Source: UBA3006 sp031401235
Lineage (GTDB): Bacteria > Actinomycetota > Acidimicrobiia > Acidimicrobiales > Ilumatobacteraceae
Length of the DNA: 64,000 nucleotides
Reading direction: 5' to 3'
Assembly: GCA_031401235.1 (NCBI GenBank)
Contig: JANNRJ010000017.1
Span: 13,737 to 77,736, forward strand
Part shown: piece after piece, positions 16,578 to 24,985 of the stretch
Position numbering within the stretch: position 1 is the stretch's first letter
Layout of the letters: the number at the start of each line of letters is the position of its first letter
Position numbers and translations under genes: made by a program
The notes under the pieces: generated by a model
The model's database searches: none
Told to the model about the DNA's origin: nothing
What the model saw: the letters and a program-made list of their open reading frames with translations, nothing else

Positions 16578-17309
16578 TTAGTTTCGAAAATTGGAAGATT
16601 CGCTGTCAAGAATTTCCATCAGCGAGTTGAAATGCAATTCTGCCACCTGTGGATACTCCTGCCATTGTTTGCAAGCGAGTGAAGCAATTTCGTCAGGAAT
16701 TAGTGCAAGCTCTCGACCGGTCGACAGCGCAATTACCTGCAGTTGAGCAGCCTTCTCGAGATAGTAAAGCTCGTCGAATGCTTGAGCAACTGAGGCGGCG
16801 ATCACGATGACTCCATGATTGCCGAGGAATAAAACGCTTTTGTCGTCGCCCAGCAATGATGCCACTCGCTCTCCCTCGGTGGCATCGAGTGCCATGCCAG
16901 AGTAATGACGGTCATAGGCAATTCGATCGTAGAAACGACAGGCATTTTGATCCAACATGAGAAATTCAAATTCAAGCAAACAAGCAAGTGCAGTTGCATA
17001 CGGCATGTGGGTGTGCAAAATACATCGGGCCCGCGGAACATTACGATGTAGGTCGCCGTGCAGAATCCAGGCGGTGGGATCGACATCGCGCATTAACGAA
17101 TCAACATTCGGGCGCACCGCATTAACCACAACTAGATCGCTGGCCCGAATTTGTGAAAATGAACGACCTCGTGGATTAATTAGAAAATCTTGGCTATTAC
17201 CTGAGACCGCGACGCTGAAATGATTTGCCGTGGCTTCGTGATAGTCAAGTCGAGCCGCCCACCTGAAGGCCGCAGCTAGTTCCGCTCGCAACTTTCGATC
17301 ATCTGTCAT
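16578..17309 (-). CDS. Class II aldolase/adducin-family protein
   Basis: 243 residues. Zinc ligands appear as CILHTHMPYATALA (His-x-His) and the later FLGNHGVIVIA. DYHEATANHFSVAV at the N-terminus and NPRGRSFSQIRASDLVVV are standard for the fold. Family members split or epimerise small sugar phosphates, or decarboxylate; some are adducin-like proteins of unknown activity. Its neighbours suggest a role in breaking down a hydroxylated carbon compound. It is 21 bases downstream of the dehydrogenase gene. Confidence 0.82.
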   Translation of the reverse strand: MTDDRKLRAELAAAFRWAARLDYHEATANHFSVAVSGNSQDFLINPRGRSFSQIRASDLVVVNAVRPNVDSLMRDVDPTAWILHGDLHRNVPRARCILHTHMPYATALACLLEFEFLMLDQNACRFYDRIAYDRHYSGMALDATEGERVASLLGDDKSVLFLGNHGVIVIAASVAQAFDELYYLEKAAQLQVIALSTGRELALIPDEIASLACKQWQEYPQVAELHFNSLMEILDSESSNFRN

Positions 17310-17330
17310 TCAAACCCAATTTATACCTGT

Positions 17331-18248
17331 CTATTGCAGTTCGGGCGGAAACCCCGAGGCACGAAGATCGGTTGCCAGTGCATCTTCAAGAAGTTTCACG
17401 ACTTGTGATGACCACGCTTGACCACCGTATTGAGCGTGTGCTCGAAGAAACGCTTGGTAGGTCATGGTTGCTAGATCGAGCGGTACTCCAAATGCTCGGC
17501 CGTACTCCATTGCGAATCCTAGATCCTTGAGGGCGAGATCCATGGTGAAGTTAATGTTGTAGCTCCCATTTAAAATTACTTGACTCTCAGTTTCATGAAC
17601 GAAACTATTGCCCGACGAGTGTTTGATCGCTTCAAATGCCGTCGCCAAGTCAAGTCCGCCTCGCTTGGCCAGCATCAACGCTTCGCCCACTGCCACGAGA
17701 TTGACGAATGCCAGCATGTTCGTAATCACCTTGATTAATGCCGCACTACCTAACTGGCCGATGTACAACACCGGCGAACCCATAGCCGCTAATACATCGG
17801 CGTGAGATTTATACACATCTTCGTCTCCACCGACGAGAACTGTGATGTCGCCACTGGCTGCCTTGTGCACTCCTCCAGTTACAGGTGCTTCCAGCATGTT
17901 CACTCCATTGCTTTTGGCAATGGCTCCAAGGCGCAAAGTTTCGCTCTGATCGTTGGTGCTCATGTCCACCCATGTGCTCGGCAAGGTCCGCCTGGAAAGC
18001 GAAGAGATAACTCCGTCTGGACCATCAACAACGGCTTCGATGGCACTAGGTGATGGCAAACAAGTGAATACCGTGTCGGACTCTGCGGCGAGTTCTCTAA
18101 TTGAGCTCGCCCACTTAGCCCCTACAGCGATCAATGGAATAGCGGCATCTTTGTTGAGGTCGTACACCGTCACTTCATGGCCGCCACGAACCAAACTCCC
18201 CGCCAAATATTTTCCAATATGTCCTAATCCGATAAATCCACATCGCAT
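17331..18248 (-). CDS. 3-hydroxyisobutyrate dehydrogenase-like NAD(P)-binding oxidoreductase
   Basis: 305 residues. The Rossmann start MRCGFIGLGHIGKYLAGSL, the substrate-binding loop EAPVTGGVHKAASGDITVLV and the catalytic Lys region SAALIKVITNMLAFVN identify the beta-hydroxyacid dehydrogenase family (3-hydroxyisobutyrate, tartronate semialdehyde reductase and relatives). First gene of the five-enzyme cluster. Its start is 6 bases from an open frame on the other strand, with a GTATAC element in between that could serve as a -10 for both directions. Confidence 0.85.
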   Translation of the reverse strand: MRCGFIGLGHIGKYLAGSLVRGGHEVTVYDLNKDAAIPLIAVGAKWASSIRELAAESDTVFTCLPSPSAIEAVVDGPDGVISSLSRRTLPSTWVDMSTNDQSETLRLGAIAKSNGVNMLEAPVTGGVHKAASGDITVLVGGDEDVYKSHADVLAAMGSPVLYIGQLGSAALIKVITNMLAFVNLVAVGEALMLAKRGGLDLATAFEAIKHSSGNSFVHETESQVILNGSYNINFTMDLALKDLGFAMEYGRAFGVPLDLATMTYQAFLRAHAQYGGQAWSSQVVKLLEDALATDLRASGFPPELQ

Positions 18249-18313
18249 GGTTCATGTATACCAAGAAGAGATGCCAGACTTTGCCCATGGCTACCTGGCC
18301 CAACAACCGAGAC

Positions 18314-19120
18314 ATGAGCAAGCCAGTCACTACCCGATTGCTTGTTGTTGCTTCGGTGGAGCGGACCGGGTCGACATTATTATGCTCACTTCTTCGCCAG
18401 ACTGGTTTAGCAGGAACTCCGGTTGAATATTTGAACATTCAAACCCACAACTTTTCCAAGTTTCGCCGGCGCTATGGCGTGCCCAGATTGCGTTTCATAT
18501 ATCGCCCGTTCGGATGGATACGAATGCTGACGGGCCGGTTCGCTTGGCGCAATATTTCGTGGTTCGAACCAGTCTCATACCGTCAATATCTCGCCGAAAT
18601 TGCCCGCGTCAATACCACAAGCAATGGCGTATTCGGAATCAAAATGCATTGGAATCAATACAAGCGGCACATGCTCGATCTAAACCTGACTGCCGACTTT
18701 TGGAATGTTCCGGTTAAGTGGGTCCGGATAAGTCGTCAGGACGAAATTCGACAAGCAATATCGTTCGTTCGCGCCGCACAATCCAATTCGTGGAATAGCA
18801 ACATGGAGATTAAGCGGGATCCGATCTACGACGGGGCTTCAATTGCCGCGGCACTTGAGCGGATCACTTCAGAGAACGCTGACTGGCAAACATACTTTGA
18901 GCAAAACAACATTCAACCGTTAAACATCAGTTATGAGCAATTGACCAGAGAAATGGATGACACTGTTCGCCGTGTCATGGACTTCATCGGAACGAGCATC
19001 GACGTTGTACCGAGCCCGCAGACCAAGCAACAGTCAGATTCGACCAGCAGTGAATGGGCAACACGTTTTAGTCGAGAATTCCCCCAATACGCACATCGAG
19101 CCCAAATGCCTCAACTATGA
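18314..19120 (+). CDS. Stf0-type sulfotransferase
   Basis: 268 residues from ATG 18314 (MSKPVTTRLLVVASVERTGS). In-frame ATGs at 18254 and 18287 are possible, but the first would sit inside the promoter region. VERTGSTLLCSLL is the 5'-phosphosulfate-binding loop, and VKWVRISRQDEIRQAISFVR is the 3'-phosphate-binding segment with the conserved Arg. Stf0 of mycobacteria sulfates trehalose with PAPS; the acceptor here is unknown. Divergent from the catabolic cluster and apparently alone. Confidence 0.75.
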   Translation: MSKPVTTRLLVVASVERTGSTLLCSLLRQTGLAGTPVEYLNIQTHNFSKFRRRYGVPRLRFIYRPFGWIRMLTGRFAWRNISWFEPVSYRQYLAEIARVNTTSNGVFGIKMHWNQYKRHMLDLNLTADFWNVPVKWVRISRQDEIRQAISFVRAAQSNSWNSNMEIKRDPIYDGASIAAALERITSENADWQTYFEQNNIQPLNISYEQLTREMDDTVRRVMDFIGTSIDVVPSPQTKQQSDSTSSEWATRFSREFPQYAHRAQMPQL

Positions 19121-19201
19121 CGATTAGAGCTCCGCAGACTTAAGCAAATCCCTGCCGGCCCCGAAGTTTGCTTCGGGCTTCGGCCCTGCGACAATGGAGA
19201 G

Positions 19202-20116
19202 GTGAGCACAATTGACGCCGTCTCTGACATATTTGACTCGAGCTTGTGGACCCAAGTACCTGGCTTCAAGTTCAGCGACATCACTTACCATCGAGCCAAT
19301 TCTCACGGCACAGTCCGCATCGCATTCAACCGCCCGGAAGTTCGCAACGCCTTTCGTCCGATAACCGTAGATGAGCTGTTCAGCGCCTTGGATCATGCCC
19401 GACAAACAGTTGACGTCGGATGTGTAATTCTCACCGGAAACGGACCATCACCGCGCGACGGAGTCTGGGCTTTTTGCAGTGGTGGCGATCAGCGCATTCG
19501 CGGACGTGACGGTTATAAATATGCCGAAGGCGAAACTGCGGCAAGCATCAATCCGGGACGCACCGGACGCTTGCACATCCTTGAAGTTCAGCGCTTGATT
19601 CGATTTATGCCCAAAATTGTAATATGCGCGGTTTCCGGTTGGGCTGCGGGTGGCGGACATAGTCTGCATGTTGTTTGCGATCTCACTTTGGCGAGCAGAG
19701 AGCATGGGCGCTTCAAGCAAACTGATGCTGACGTCGCGAGTTTCGACGGAGGTTTTGGATCGGCATATTTGGCTCGACAGGTAGGTCAGAAATTTGCCCG
19801 TGAGATCTTTTTCTTAGGTCGTGAATACTCGGCCGATGACGCCCACCGAATGGGCATGGTGAATGCCGTCGTCGCTCATGTCGAACTTGAACAAACCGCG
19901 CTTCAGTGGGCTAAAGAAATTAACTCCAAGAGCCCAACGGCTCAGCGTATGTTGAAGTATTCATTCAACCTCATTGATGATGGTCTAGTTGGACAGCAAT
20001 TATTTGCCGGGGAAGCGACACGCTTGGCATATATGACTGACGAAGCCCAAGAAGGTCGAAATGCATTTCTGGAGAAACGTGATCCCAATTGGGAAGCATT
20101 TCCTTGGCTCTACTAA
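19202..20116 (+). CDS. menB: 1,4-dihydroxy-2-naphthoyl-CoA synthase MenB
   Basis: 304 residues from GTG 19202 behind GGAGAG. Crotonase fold with MenB features: GVWAFCSGGDQRIRGRDGY, the oxyanion stretch SGWAAGGGHSLHVVCDL, the TDADVASFDGGFGSAYLARQ active-site loop, and a C-terminus ending EGRNAFLEKRDPNWEAFPWL. It closes the second ring in menaquinone synthesis. No other men genes are nearby, so this is an isolated copy. Confidence 0.9.
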   Translation: MSTIDAVSDIFDSSLWTQVPGFKFSDITYHRANSHGTVRIAFNRPEVRNAFRPITVDELFSALDHARQTVDVGCVILTGNGPSPRDGVWAFCSGGDQRIRGRDGYKYAEGETAASINPGRTGRLHILEVQRLIRFMPKIVICAVSGWAAGGGHSLHVVCDLTLASREHGRFKQTDADVASFDGGFGSAYLARQVGQKFAREIFFLGREYSADDAHRMGMVNAVVAHVELEQTALQWAKEINSKSPTAQRMLKYSFNLIDDGLVGQQLFAGEATRLAYMTDEAQEGRNAFLEKRDPNWEAFPWLY

Positions 20117-20133
20117 ATAGTTGCTGAGATCCA

Positions 20134-20937
20134 GTGATTGAGATATTCACTGCCGATGACTCGCGCCTTGACGCGTTCCGCTGGCGGGAGCGACAACTCA
20201 CCACGATCGCTCAGCGCAAGGCTGGATTGAGCGCCGGCCACTTCATCGCCGAGGGAGACCTGGTGGTTCAACGCGCATTGGATGCGGATTGTGTCCCGGA
20301 TACTGTGCTGTGCGATCCAAAACAGGCCGCAACATTCAACGCCCAAGTAACCAAAAGTGGTGGCCAACTATTTGTTGCATCGGTTGATATCCGGCGTGAA
20401 GTCACTGGATTGGGGGTTCCGCTGGATGCAATCGGTCTCTTCCACCGACCAATCGCCGTTCGCGCCGATGCATTAATCGAAAATTGCCGACGACTATTGG
20501 TGCTGGATTGTATCGATAACCCGAGCAATGTCGGTGCAATAGTCCGCACGGCTGTCGCACTCGGATGGGACGGTCTATTGCTCGACTCGTCCTCAGCCGA
20601 TCCACTCTCTCGTCGCGCATTGCGAGTCTCAATGGGAACTGCACTCAATATCCCCTTTGCCCGCGTCGACGACATCGCCCGCACCCTTTCCGACCTACGC
20701 GACCGAGGAGTGACAACAATTGGTCTGACTCCGGAACCTAATGCAATAGATATCTCTAATGTTCAGATTCAACCAATTGAGCGTCGTGCTCTCGTGCTCG
20801 GCGCGGAACGAAGTGGTTTGAGTGAATTAACGCTTGCCCAGTGCATGTTGCATGTAAACATTCCGATGATAAGTGGAATTGATTCTCTCAACGTTGCTGC
20901 GGCGGCAGCCGTGGCGTGTTACACGCTTGGCGGTTGA
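20134..20937 (+). CDS. SpoU/TrmH-family RNA 2'-O-methyltransferase
   Basis: 267 residues from GTG 20134. The N-terminal substrate-binding part (AGHFIAEGDLVVQRAL) is followed by the SPOUT knot: VLDCIDNPSNVGAIVRTAVA (motif 1), LGAERSGLSELTLAQC (motif 2) and IPMISGIDSLNVAAAAAV (motif 3), all intact. It methylates ribose in rRNA or tRNA with SAM; the target base cannot be told. Its end overlaps the convergent globin gene by 19 bases. Confidence 0.88.
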   Translation: MIEIFTADDSRLDAFRWRERQLTTIAQRKAGLSAGHFIAEGDLVVQRALDADCVPDTVLCDPKQAATFNAQVTKSGGQLFVASVDIRREVTGLGVPLDAIGLFHRPIAVRADALIENCRRLLVLDCIDNPSNVGAIVRTAVALGWDGLLLDSSSADPLSRRALRVSMGTALNIPFARVDDIARTLSDLRDRGVTTIGLTPEPNAIDISNVQIQPIERRALVLGAERSGLSELTLAQCMLHVNIPMISGIDSLNVAAAAAVACYTLGG

Positions 20938-21302
20938 TTTACCAAGTGAGTCGCAGCATTTGTCACATACTCGGTGAGCTGTGACCGAATTTCGTCGTTC
21001 GGCGAAACTTCGTCGATTGCCCGATACATATGAGTCAACCAATGATCCTTTTCGCGCTCGCCAATCGTGAACGGAAAGTGACGCTGACGCAGACGGGGAT
21101 GCCCACGTTCATCGCTATATGTCGTAGGTCCACCCCAGTACTGCATCAGAAATAGCGTCAATCTTTTGCGCGCACCCGAAAGATCGTTTGGCTCCGGGTA
21201 TAAACGCAACAACACATCGTCACCAGCAACGCCTTCATAAAACCTATCCACTAACCGTTCAAAAAATAATTCGCCGCCAACTGTTTCATAAAGTGAAGTC
21301 AC
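20919..21302 (-). CDS. Group II truncated haemoglobin (GlbO-like)
   Basis: 127 residues from GTG 21302, which overlaps the upstream gene's stop as GTGA and is preferred to the frame reaching 21323. TSLYETVGGELFFERLVDRF is the A/B helix, YWGGPTTYSDERGHPRLRQR the CD/E region, and RHFPFTIGEREKDHW carries the proximal His of the F helix and the Trp at G8 that marks group II. It binds O2 or NO; a peroxidase or NO-detoxifying role is usual for the family. NirK in the same window gives a possible NO source. Confidence 0.9.
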   Translation of the reverse strand: MTSLYETVGGELFFERLVDRFYEGVAGDDVLLRLYPEPNDLSGARKRLTLFLMQYWGGPTTYSDERGHPRLRQRHFPFTIGEREKDHWLTHMYRAIDEVSPNDEIRSQLTEYVTNAATHLVNQPPSV

Positions 21303-22159
21303 GAAAATTGAGGCTCGTCCCAATCGGGAAAGATGTCCGGAAAATCCTGCGATACAGTCATTCCAAATTCGGCGGGCCGTTTTTCAAGAAAACTGATGAC
21401 GCCTTCTCGCGCATCATCGCTTCGACCGAGAATTTGGATACCCCGCGAATCCACTCGATGTGCATCCATCGGGTGATCGGCGCCAAGCATTCTCCACAAC
21501 ATTTGACGCGATAACGCAACAGATACGGGCGCGGTGTTGGCGACTATTTCGCGGGCGATACCACGTGCCACGTCCATCAATTGAGTCGGCTCGTGGATGC
21601 TGCGCACCAATCCACCGGCTAGGGCTTCGGCGGCGTCAAAGACTCGACCCGTGAAGACCCACTCTGTGGCTTGGGAGATTCCAACCAGTCGAGGCAAGAA
21701 CCACGATGAACATGCTTCGGGCACAATCCCTCGACGTGTAAAAACGAAACCAAATTTAGCGTCTTGCGACGCAATCCGAATGTCCATTGGCAAAGTCATT
21801 GTCGCGCCTACACCGACGGCCGCGCCATTAATCGCGCCAATAACTGGCTTCATGCTGTTGAACATCCGCAGGGAAACAAGACCTCCACCGTCGCGGCGCA
21901 ATTTAGATTGCGAACCTCCCGTTAATTTACCGTAGTTAAAGGTGTCGGCGCCGGCCGAGAGATCAGCGCCAGCGCAGAATGCTCGTCCCGCTCCAGTGAT
22001 GATGATTGCTCGAACATCGTCATCGGCATCGGTACGGTCAAAGACTTCGAGCAATTCACGAAGCATCACGACAGTAAAGCTGTTGAGTTGATCTGGACGG
22101 TTGAGCGTGATCGTGGCGATGTTGTCGTTCACGACATACAAGATCTGAGAATACGTCAT
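21299..22159 (-). CDS. Enoyl-CoA hydratase/isomerase family protein
   Basis: 286 residues. TITLNRPDQLNSFTVVML, the oxyanion-hole segments AGRAFCAGADLSAG and AINGAAVGVGATMTLPMDI, and GFVFTRRGIVPEACSSW with the Glu typical of catalytic crotonases. It probably acts in fatty-acid or aromatic CoA breakdown. It overlaps the globin gene by 4 bases, so they share a transcript. Confidence 0.85.
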   Translation of the reverse strand: MTYSQILYVVNDNIATITLNRPDQLNSFTVVMLRELLEVFDRTDADDDVRAIIITGAGRAFCAGADLSAGADTFNYGKLTGGSQSKLRRDGGGLVSLRMFNSMKPVIGAINGAAVGVGATMTLPMDIRIASQDAKFGFVFTRRGIVPEACSSWFLPRLVGISQATEWVFTGRVFDAAEALAGGLVRSIHEPTQLMDVARGIAREIVANTAPVSVALSRQMLWRMLGADHPMDAHRVDSRGIQILGRSDDAREGVISFLEKRPAEFGMTVSQDFPDIFPDWDEPQFS

Positions 22160-22183
22160 GAATAATTACCTCGACCTAATAAT

Positions 22184-23089
22184 TTAGACTTCAAGAAACC
22201 GCGAGGCGGCAATTGCCGAACCCACCGCACCTGCAAGCGATCCAATCGCAAGTAAAACGAGCATTACGCCACTGAGATAACTAGACGGAACCACAAGCGA
22301 ACTGATTCCTGTCCCAGGGGTGAACTTGGACACTCCGTTAGTCCATGCACTATTGAGCAGCCATAGAAAGCCGCATGAAACGGCGCCTCCGATGAAGCCC
22401 TGCAACAGTCCCTCAAGCATGAAAGGAACGCGAATGAACCAATTAGTGGCACCCACGAGTTTCATCACTTCGATTTCGCGACGACGAGCAAACATGGCTG
22501 TGCGAATCGTGTTCCAAATAAGGCCAACGGCGACGACAAGCAAGACTAGTGACATCACCAATGTAACGACGCGGATGAATCGAGACAGTGTTGAAATCAC
22601 TTGAAACTCATCTTCTGCAAGCGCCACCTGTTCGACGCCCGGTAACGACCGATACTGTTCACTCAAACTTCTCACAAGTGTCGCATCGTCGGTGAGAGGA
22701 ACTACTTTGAACTGGGACGGAATCGATTCCGGTGTGAGCAGACTAAGAGTGACAGGATCGGCGGCGAAAATACGCTTTGCTTCCTCGTAACTCGCCGCTT
22801 TATCGAGATAACGAAGTTTGCTTAGATCGATAATTGTCGGCGATGATCTGATTGTTTGATCAATAAGTGAGATTTGTTCCGCGGTTGCATCGCTCCGAAC
22901 AAACACGATCATTTCTACGTTTCCACTCCATTGGACCAGAAGATTTTCGAATGCACGCTGGATCAGAAATGTGGTACCCACGAGCAATAGTGCGATCGCC
23001 GAGGTTAGAACTGCGGCGGCTGTCAGGGTGAGGTTCCGGCGAAAACTGGCCCACATTTCGCGGAATGCATAACCGACGCGGGCAATCAT
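22184..23089 (-). CDS. ftsX: Cell-division protein FtsX
   Basis: 301 residues. An N-terminal cytoplasmic stretch and a first membrane helix (about residues 19-43) are followed by an extracellular loop of about 130 residues and three more helices near the C-terminus, the FtsX topology. The segment VMKLVGATNWFIRVPFMLEG is a family hallmark. With FtsE it forms the ABC-type complex that activates peptidoglycan hydrolases at the septum. ftsE's stop and this start share one base (TAATG). Confidence 0.92.
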   Translation of the reverse strand: MIARVGYAFREMWASFRRNLTLTAAAVLTSAIALLLVGTTFLIQRAFENLLVQWSGNVEMIVFVRSDATAEQISLIDQTIRSSPTIIDLSKLRYLDKAASYEEAKRIFAADPVTLSLLTPESIPSQFKVVPLTDDATLVRSLSEQYRSLPGVEQVALAEDEFQVISTLSRFIRVVTLVMSLVLLVVAVGLIWNTIRTAMFARRREIEVMKLVGATNWFIRVPFMLEGLLQGFIGGAVSCGFLWLLNSAWTNGVSKFTPGTGISSLVVPSSYLSGVMLVLLAIGSLAGAVGSAIAASRFLEV

Positions 23090-23766
23090 TATTCGTACAC
23101 TCCGCGCTCTTGATCACGGACGATGACGCCGCGATCGAGCTGAATTACTCGCCGACGCATTGCATTGACCACACGATGGTCATGTGTTGCCATCATTACC
23201 GTGGCACCTGTTTGATTAATGTCGTCGAGCAGGGCCATGATCCCTTCACCGGTTGCTGGGTCGAGGTTTCCGGTTGGTTCGTCGGCCAACATGATTAGCG
23301 GCCTGTTGACGAACGCTCGCGCGATAGAAACACGTTGCTGCTCACCTCCCGACAATTGATTGGGGAATCGGTCGGTCTTATCGGCAAGTCCAACCATGTC
23401 CAAAACCACAGGCACTTGTCGATCAATCACATGCCGAGGTTTTCCAATAACTTCGAGAGCGAAAGCTACGTTTTCGAAAACTGTCTTGTTTGGCAGCAAC
23501 TTGTAGTCCTGAAACACATTTCCCATGTTTCGGCGAAGGTATGGCACTCTCGACTGCGGAAGATCATTGATATTGCGACCGGCCACCCAAACTTCACCTC
23601 GTTCTGGCTTTTCTTGACGATTGATTAGCCGCAACAGGGTTGACTTTCCAGAGCCCGATGGACCAACGAGAAAGACGAATTCTCCCTTTGGAATATCAAA
23701 CGAGGCATCGCGAACTGCAACCGTTTCAGTCCCATATCGCTTTGTGACGTTCTCCAGCCGGATCAT
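23089..23766 (-). CDS. ftsE: Cell-division ATP-binding protein FtsE
   Basis: 225 residues from ATG 23766, which has GAGGAG 5 bases upstream; the frame runs on to 23808 without a better start. Begins MIRLENVTKRYGTETVAV. Walker A GPSGSGKST, Q-loop NVFQDYKLLPN, signature LSGGEQQRVSIARAFVN, Walker B LIMLADEPTGNLDP and the H-loop in MATHDHRVVN are all present. Partner of FtsX. prfB and secA lie upstream in the same direction. Confidence 0.95.
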   Translation of the reverse strand: MIRLENVTKRYGTETVAVRDASFDIPKGEFVFLVGPSGSGKSTLLRLINRQEKPERGEVWVAGRNINDLPQSRVPYLRRNMGNVFQDYKLLPNKTVFENVAFALEVIGKPRHVIDRQVPVVLDMVGLADKTDRFPNQLSGGEQQRVSIARAFVNRPLIMLADEPTGNLDPATGEGIMALLDDINQTGATVMMATHDHRVVNAMRRRVIQLDRGVIVRDQERGVYE

Positions 23767-23864
23767 CAATCTCCTCTCGGGCCCAAGTCGAAACAGTCTA
23801 TGCGACACTCCGTCATTTGTTCAGTCGCCTGCCGAAAATGCGATGCACTACTACGCACAATTCG

Positions 23865-24965
23865 CTATTCAGAATTAGCACGCCGCCAGCGCAAGAATCC
23901 TTCCATAAATAAATCCAAATCGCCGTCGAGAACCGCGACAATATTTCCAGTTTCGACTTCAGTGCGCACGTCTTTGACCATTTGATATGGCTGCATAACA
24001 TACGAACGAATTTGACTTCCCCAACCGACTTGTGCCTGTTTGCCGGCAATTTTTGACAACTCTTCTTCGCGCTCTTCTTCGACTCGCGCCGCGACCATCG
24101 TTTTGAGACGCTTCAATGCACTTTCTCGGTTTTGTAATTGCGATCGCTCCTGCTGTGAAGTGGCAACCAGTCCGGTTGGTTCGTGAATAAGGCGCACTGC
24201 CGACGATGTCTTGTTCACATGTTGACCACCTGCACCAGAGGCACGAAATACCTCCATGCGAATATCACTTTCGTTGATCTCAACGTCAGGCTCGTCAAGT
24301 ATCGGCCACACCTGCACATTGGCAAAGCTTGTTTGTCGGCGACCTTGATTGTCAAACGGGCTGATACGGACCAAACGGTGGGTGCCCCGTTCGGAAGTGA
24401 GCATGCCATAGGCATATCGCCCTCGAATGGTCACATCGGCCGACAAAATCCCCGCTTCGGTTCCTTGAGACACATCTCCAATTTCGATGGTGAAATTTTT
24501 TCGCTCCGCCCAGCGTGTGTACATCCGTAAAAGCATTTCGCTCCAATCCTGGGCATCGACTCCACCGTCTTTGGCATTGATCTGTAGAATCGCATCTGCT
24601 TCATCGTGAATTCCGGTGAATAAACTGCGCAACTCAAGTGCATCCAACTTTGACCTTGATGAATTAATCCCCTGCTCGAGGTCTGGTTCTTGACCTTCAT
24701 CGTCGATTTCGCGTGCCATCTGGTGCAACACTTCCAGATCATCAATAGTCGCTGACATTGATGCAAATTCATCCAAATCGGCTTTGAGATTTGAGTATTC
24801 GGTATTCACCTGCTTAGCGTGATTTTGATCATCCCACAGGTCTGGTCGGGCAACTTCGATTTCAAGTTCAATCATTCTTGTCCGGCTCAATTCCACCTTT
24901 AAGTACACAAACGCTTCGTCAATTCGACGTCGAATTTCATTTAAGTCGTTAGAAAAGTCTCGCAT
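23865..24965 (-). CDS. prfB: Peptide chain release factor 2
   Basis: 366 residues from ATG 24965 (MRDFSNDLNEIRRRIDEAF), the length of standard RF2; the frame extends to 25067 into secA without need. The stop-codon recognition tripeptide SPF sits in RISPFDNQGRRQTSFA, and the peptidyl-transferase GGQ in GAGGQHVNKTSSAVRLIH. The gene is one open frame with no programmed +1 frameshift near codon 25. It terminates translation at UGA and UAA. Start lies 20 bases after the secA stop. Confidence 0.94.
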   Translation of the reverse strand: MRDFSNDLNEIRRRIDEAFVYLKVELSRTRMIELEIEVARPDLWDDQNHAKQVNTEYSNLKADLDEFASMSATIDDLEVLHQMAREIDDEGQEPDLEQGINSSRSKLDALELRSLFTGIHDEADAILQINAKDGGVDAQDWSEMLLRMYTRWAERKNFTIEIGDVSQGTEAGILSADVTIRGRYAYGMLTSERGTHRLVRISPFDNQGRRQTSFANVQVWPILDEPDVEINESDIRMEVFRASGAGGQHVNKTSSAVRLIHEPTGLVATSQQERSQLQNRESALKRLKTMVAARVEEEREEELSKIAGKQAQVGWGSQIRSYVMQPYQMVKDVRTEVETGNIVAVLDGDLDLFMEGFLRWRRANSE

Positions 24966-24985
24966 TGTGTCAACTTGTATTGGCG

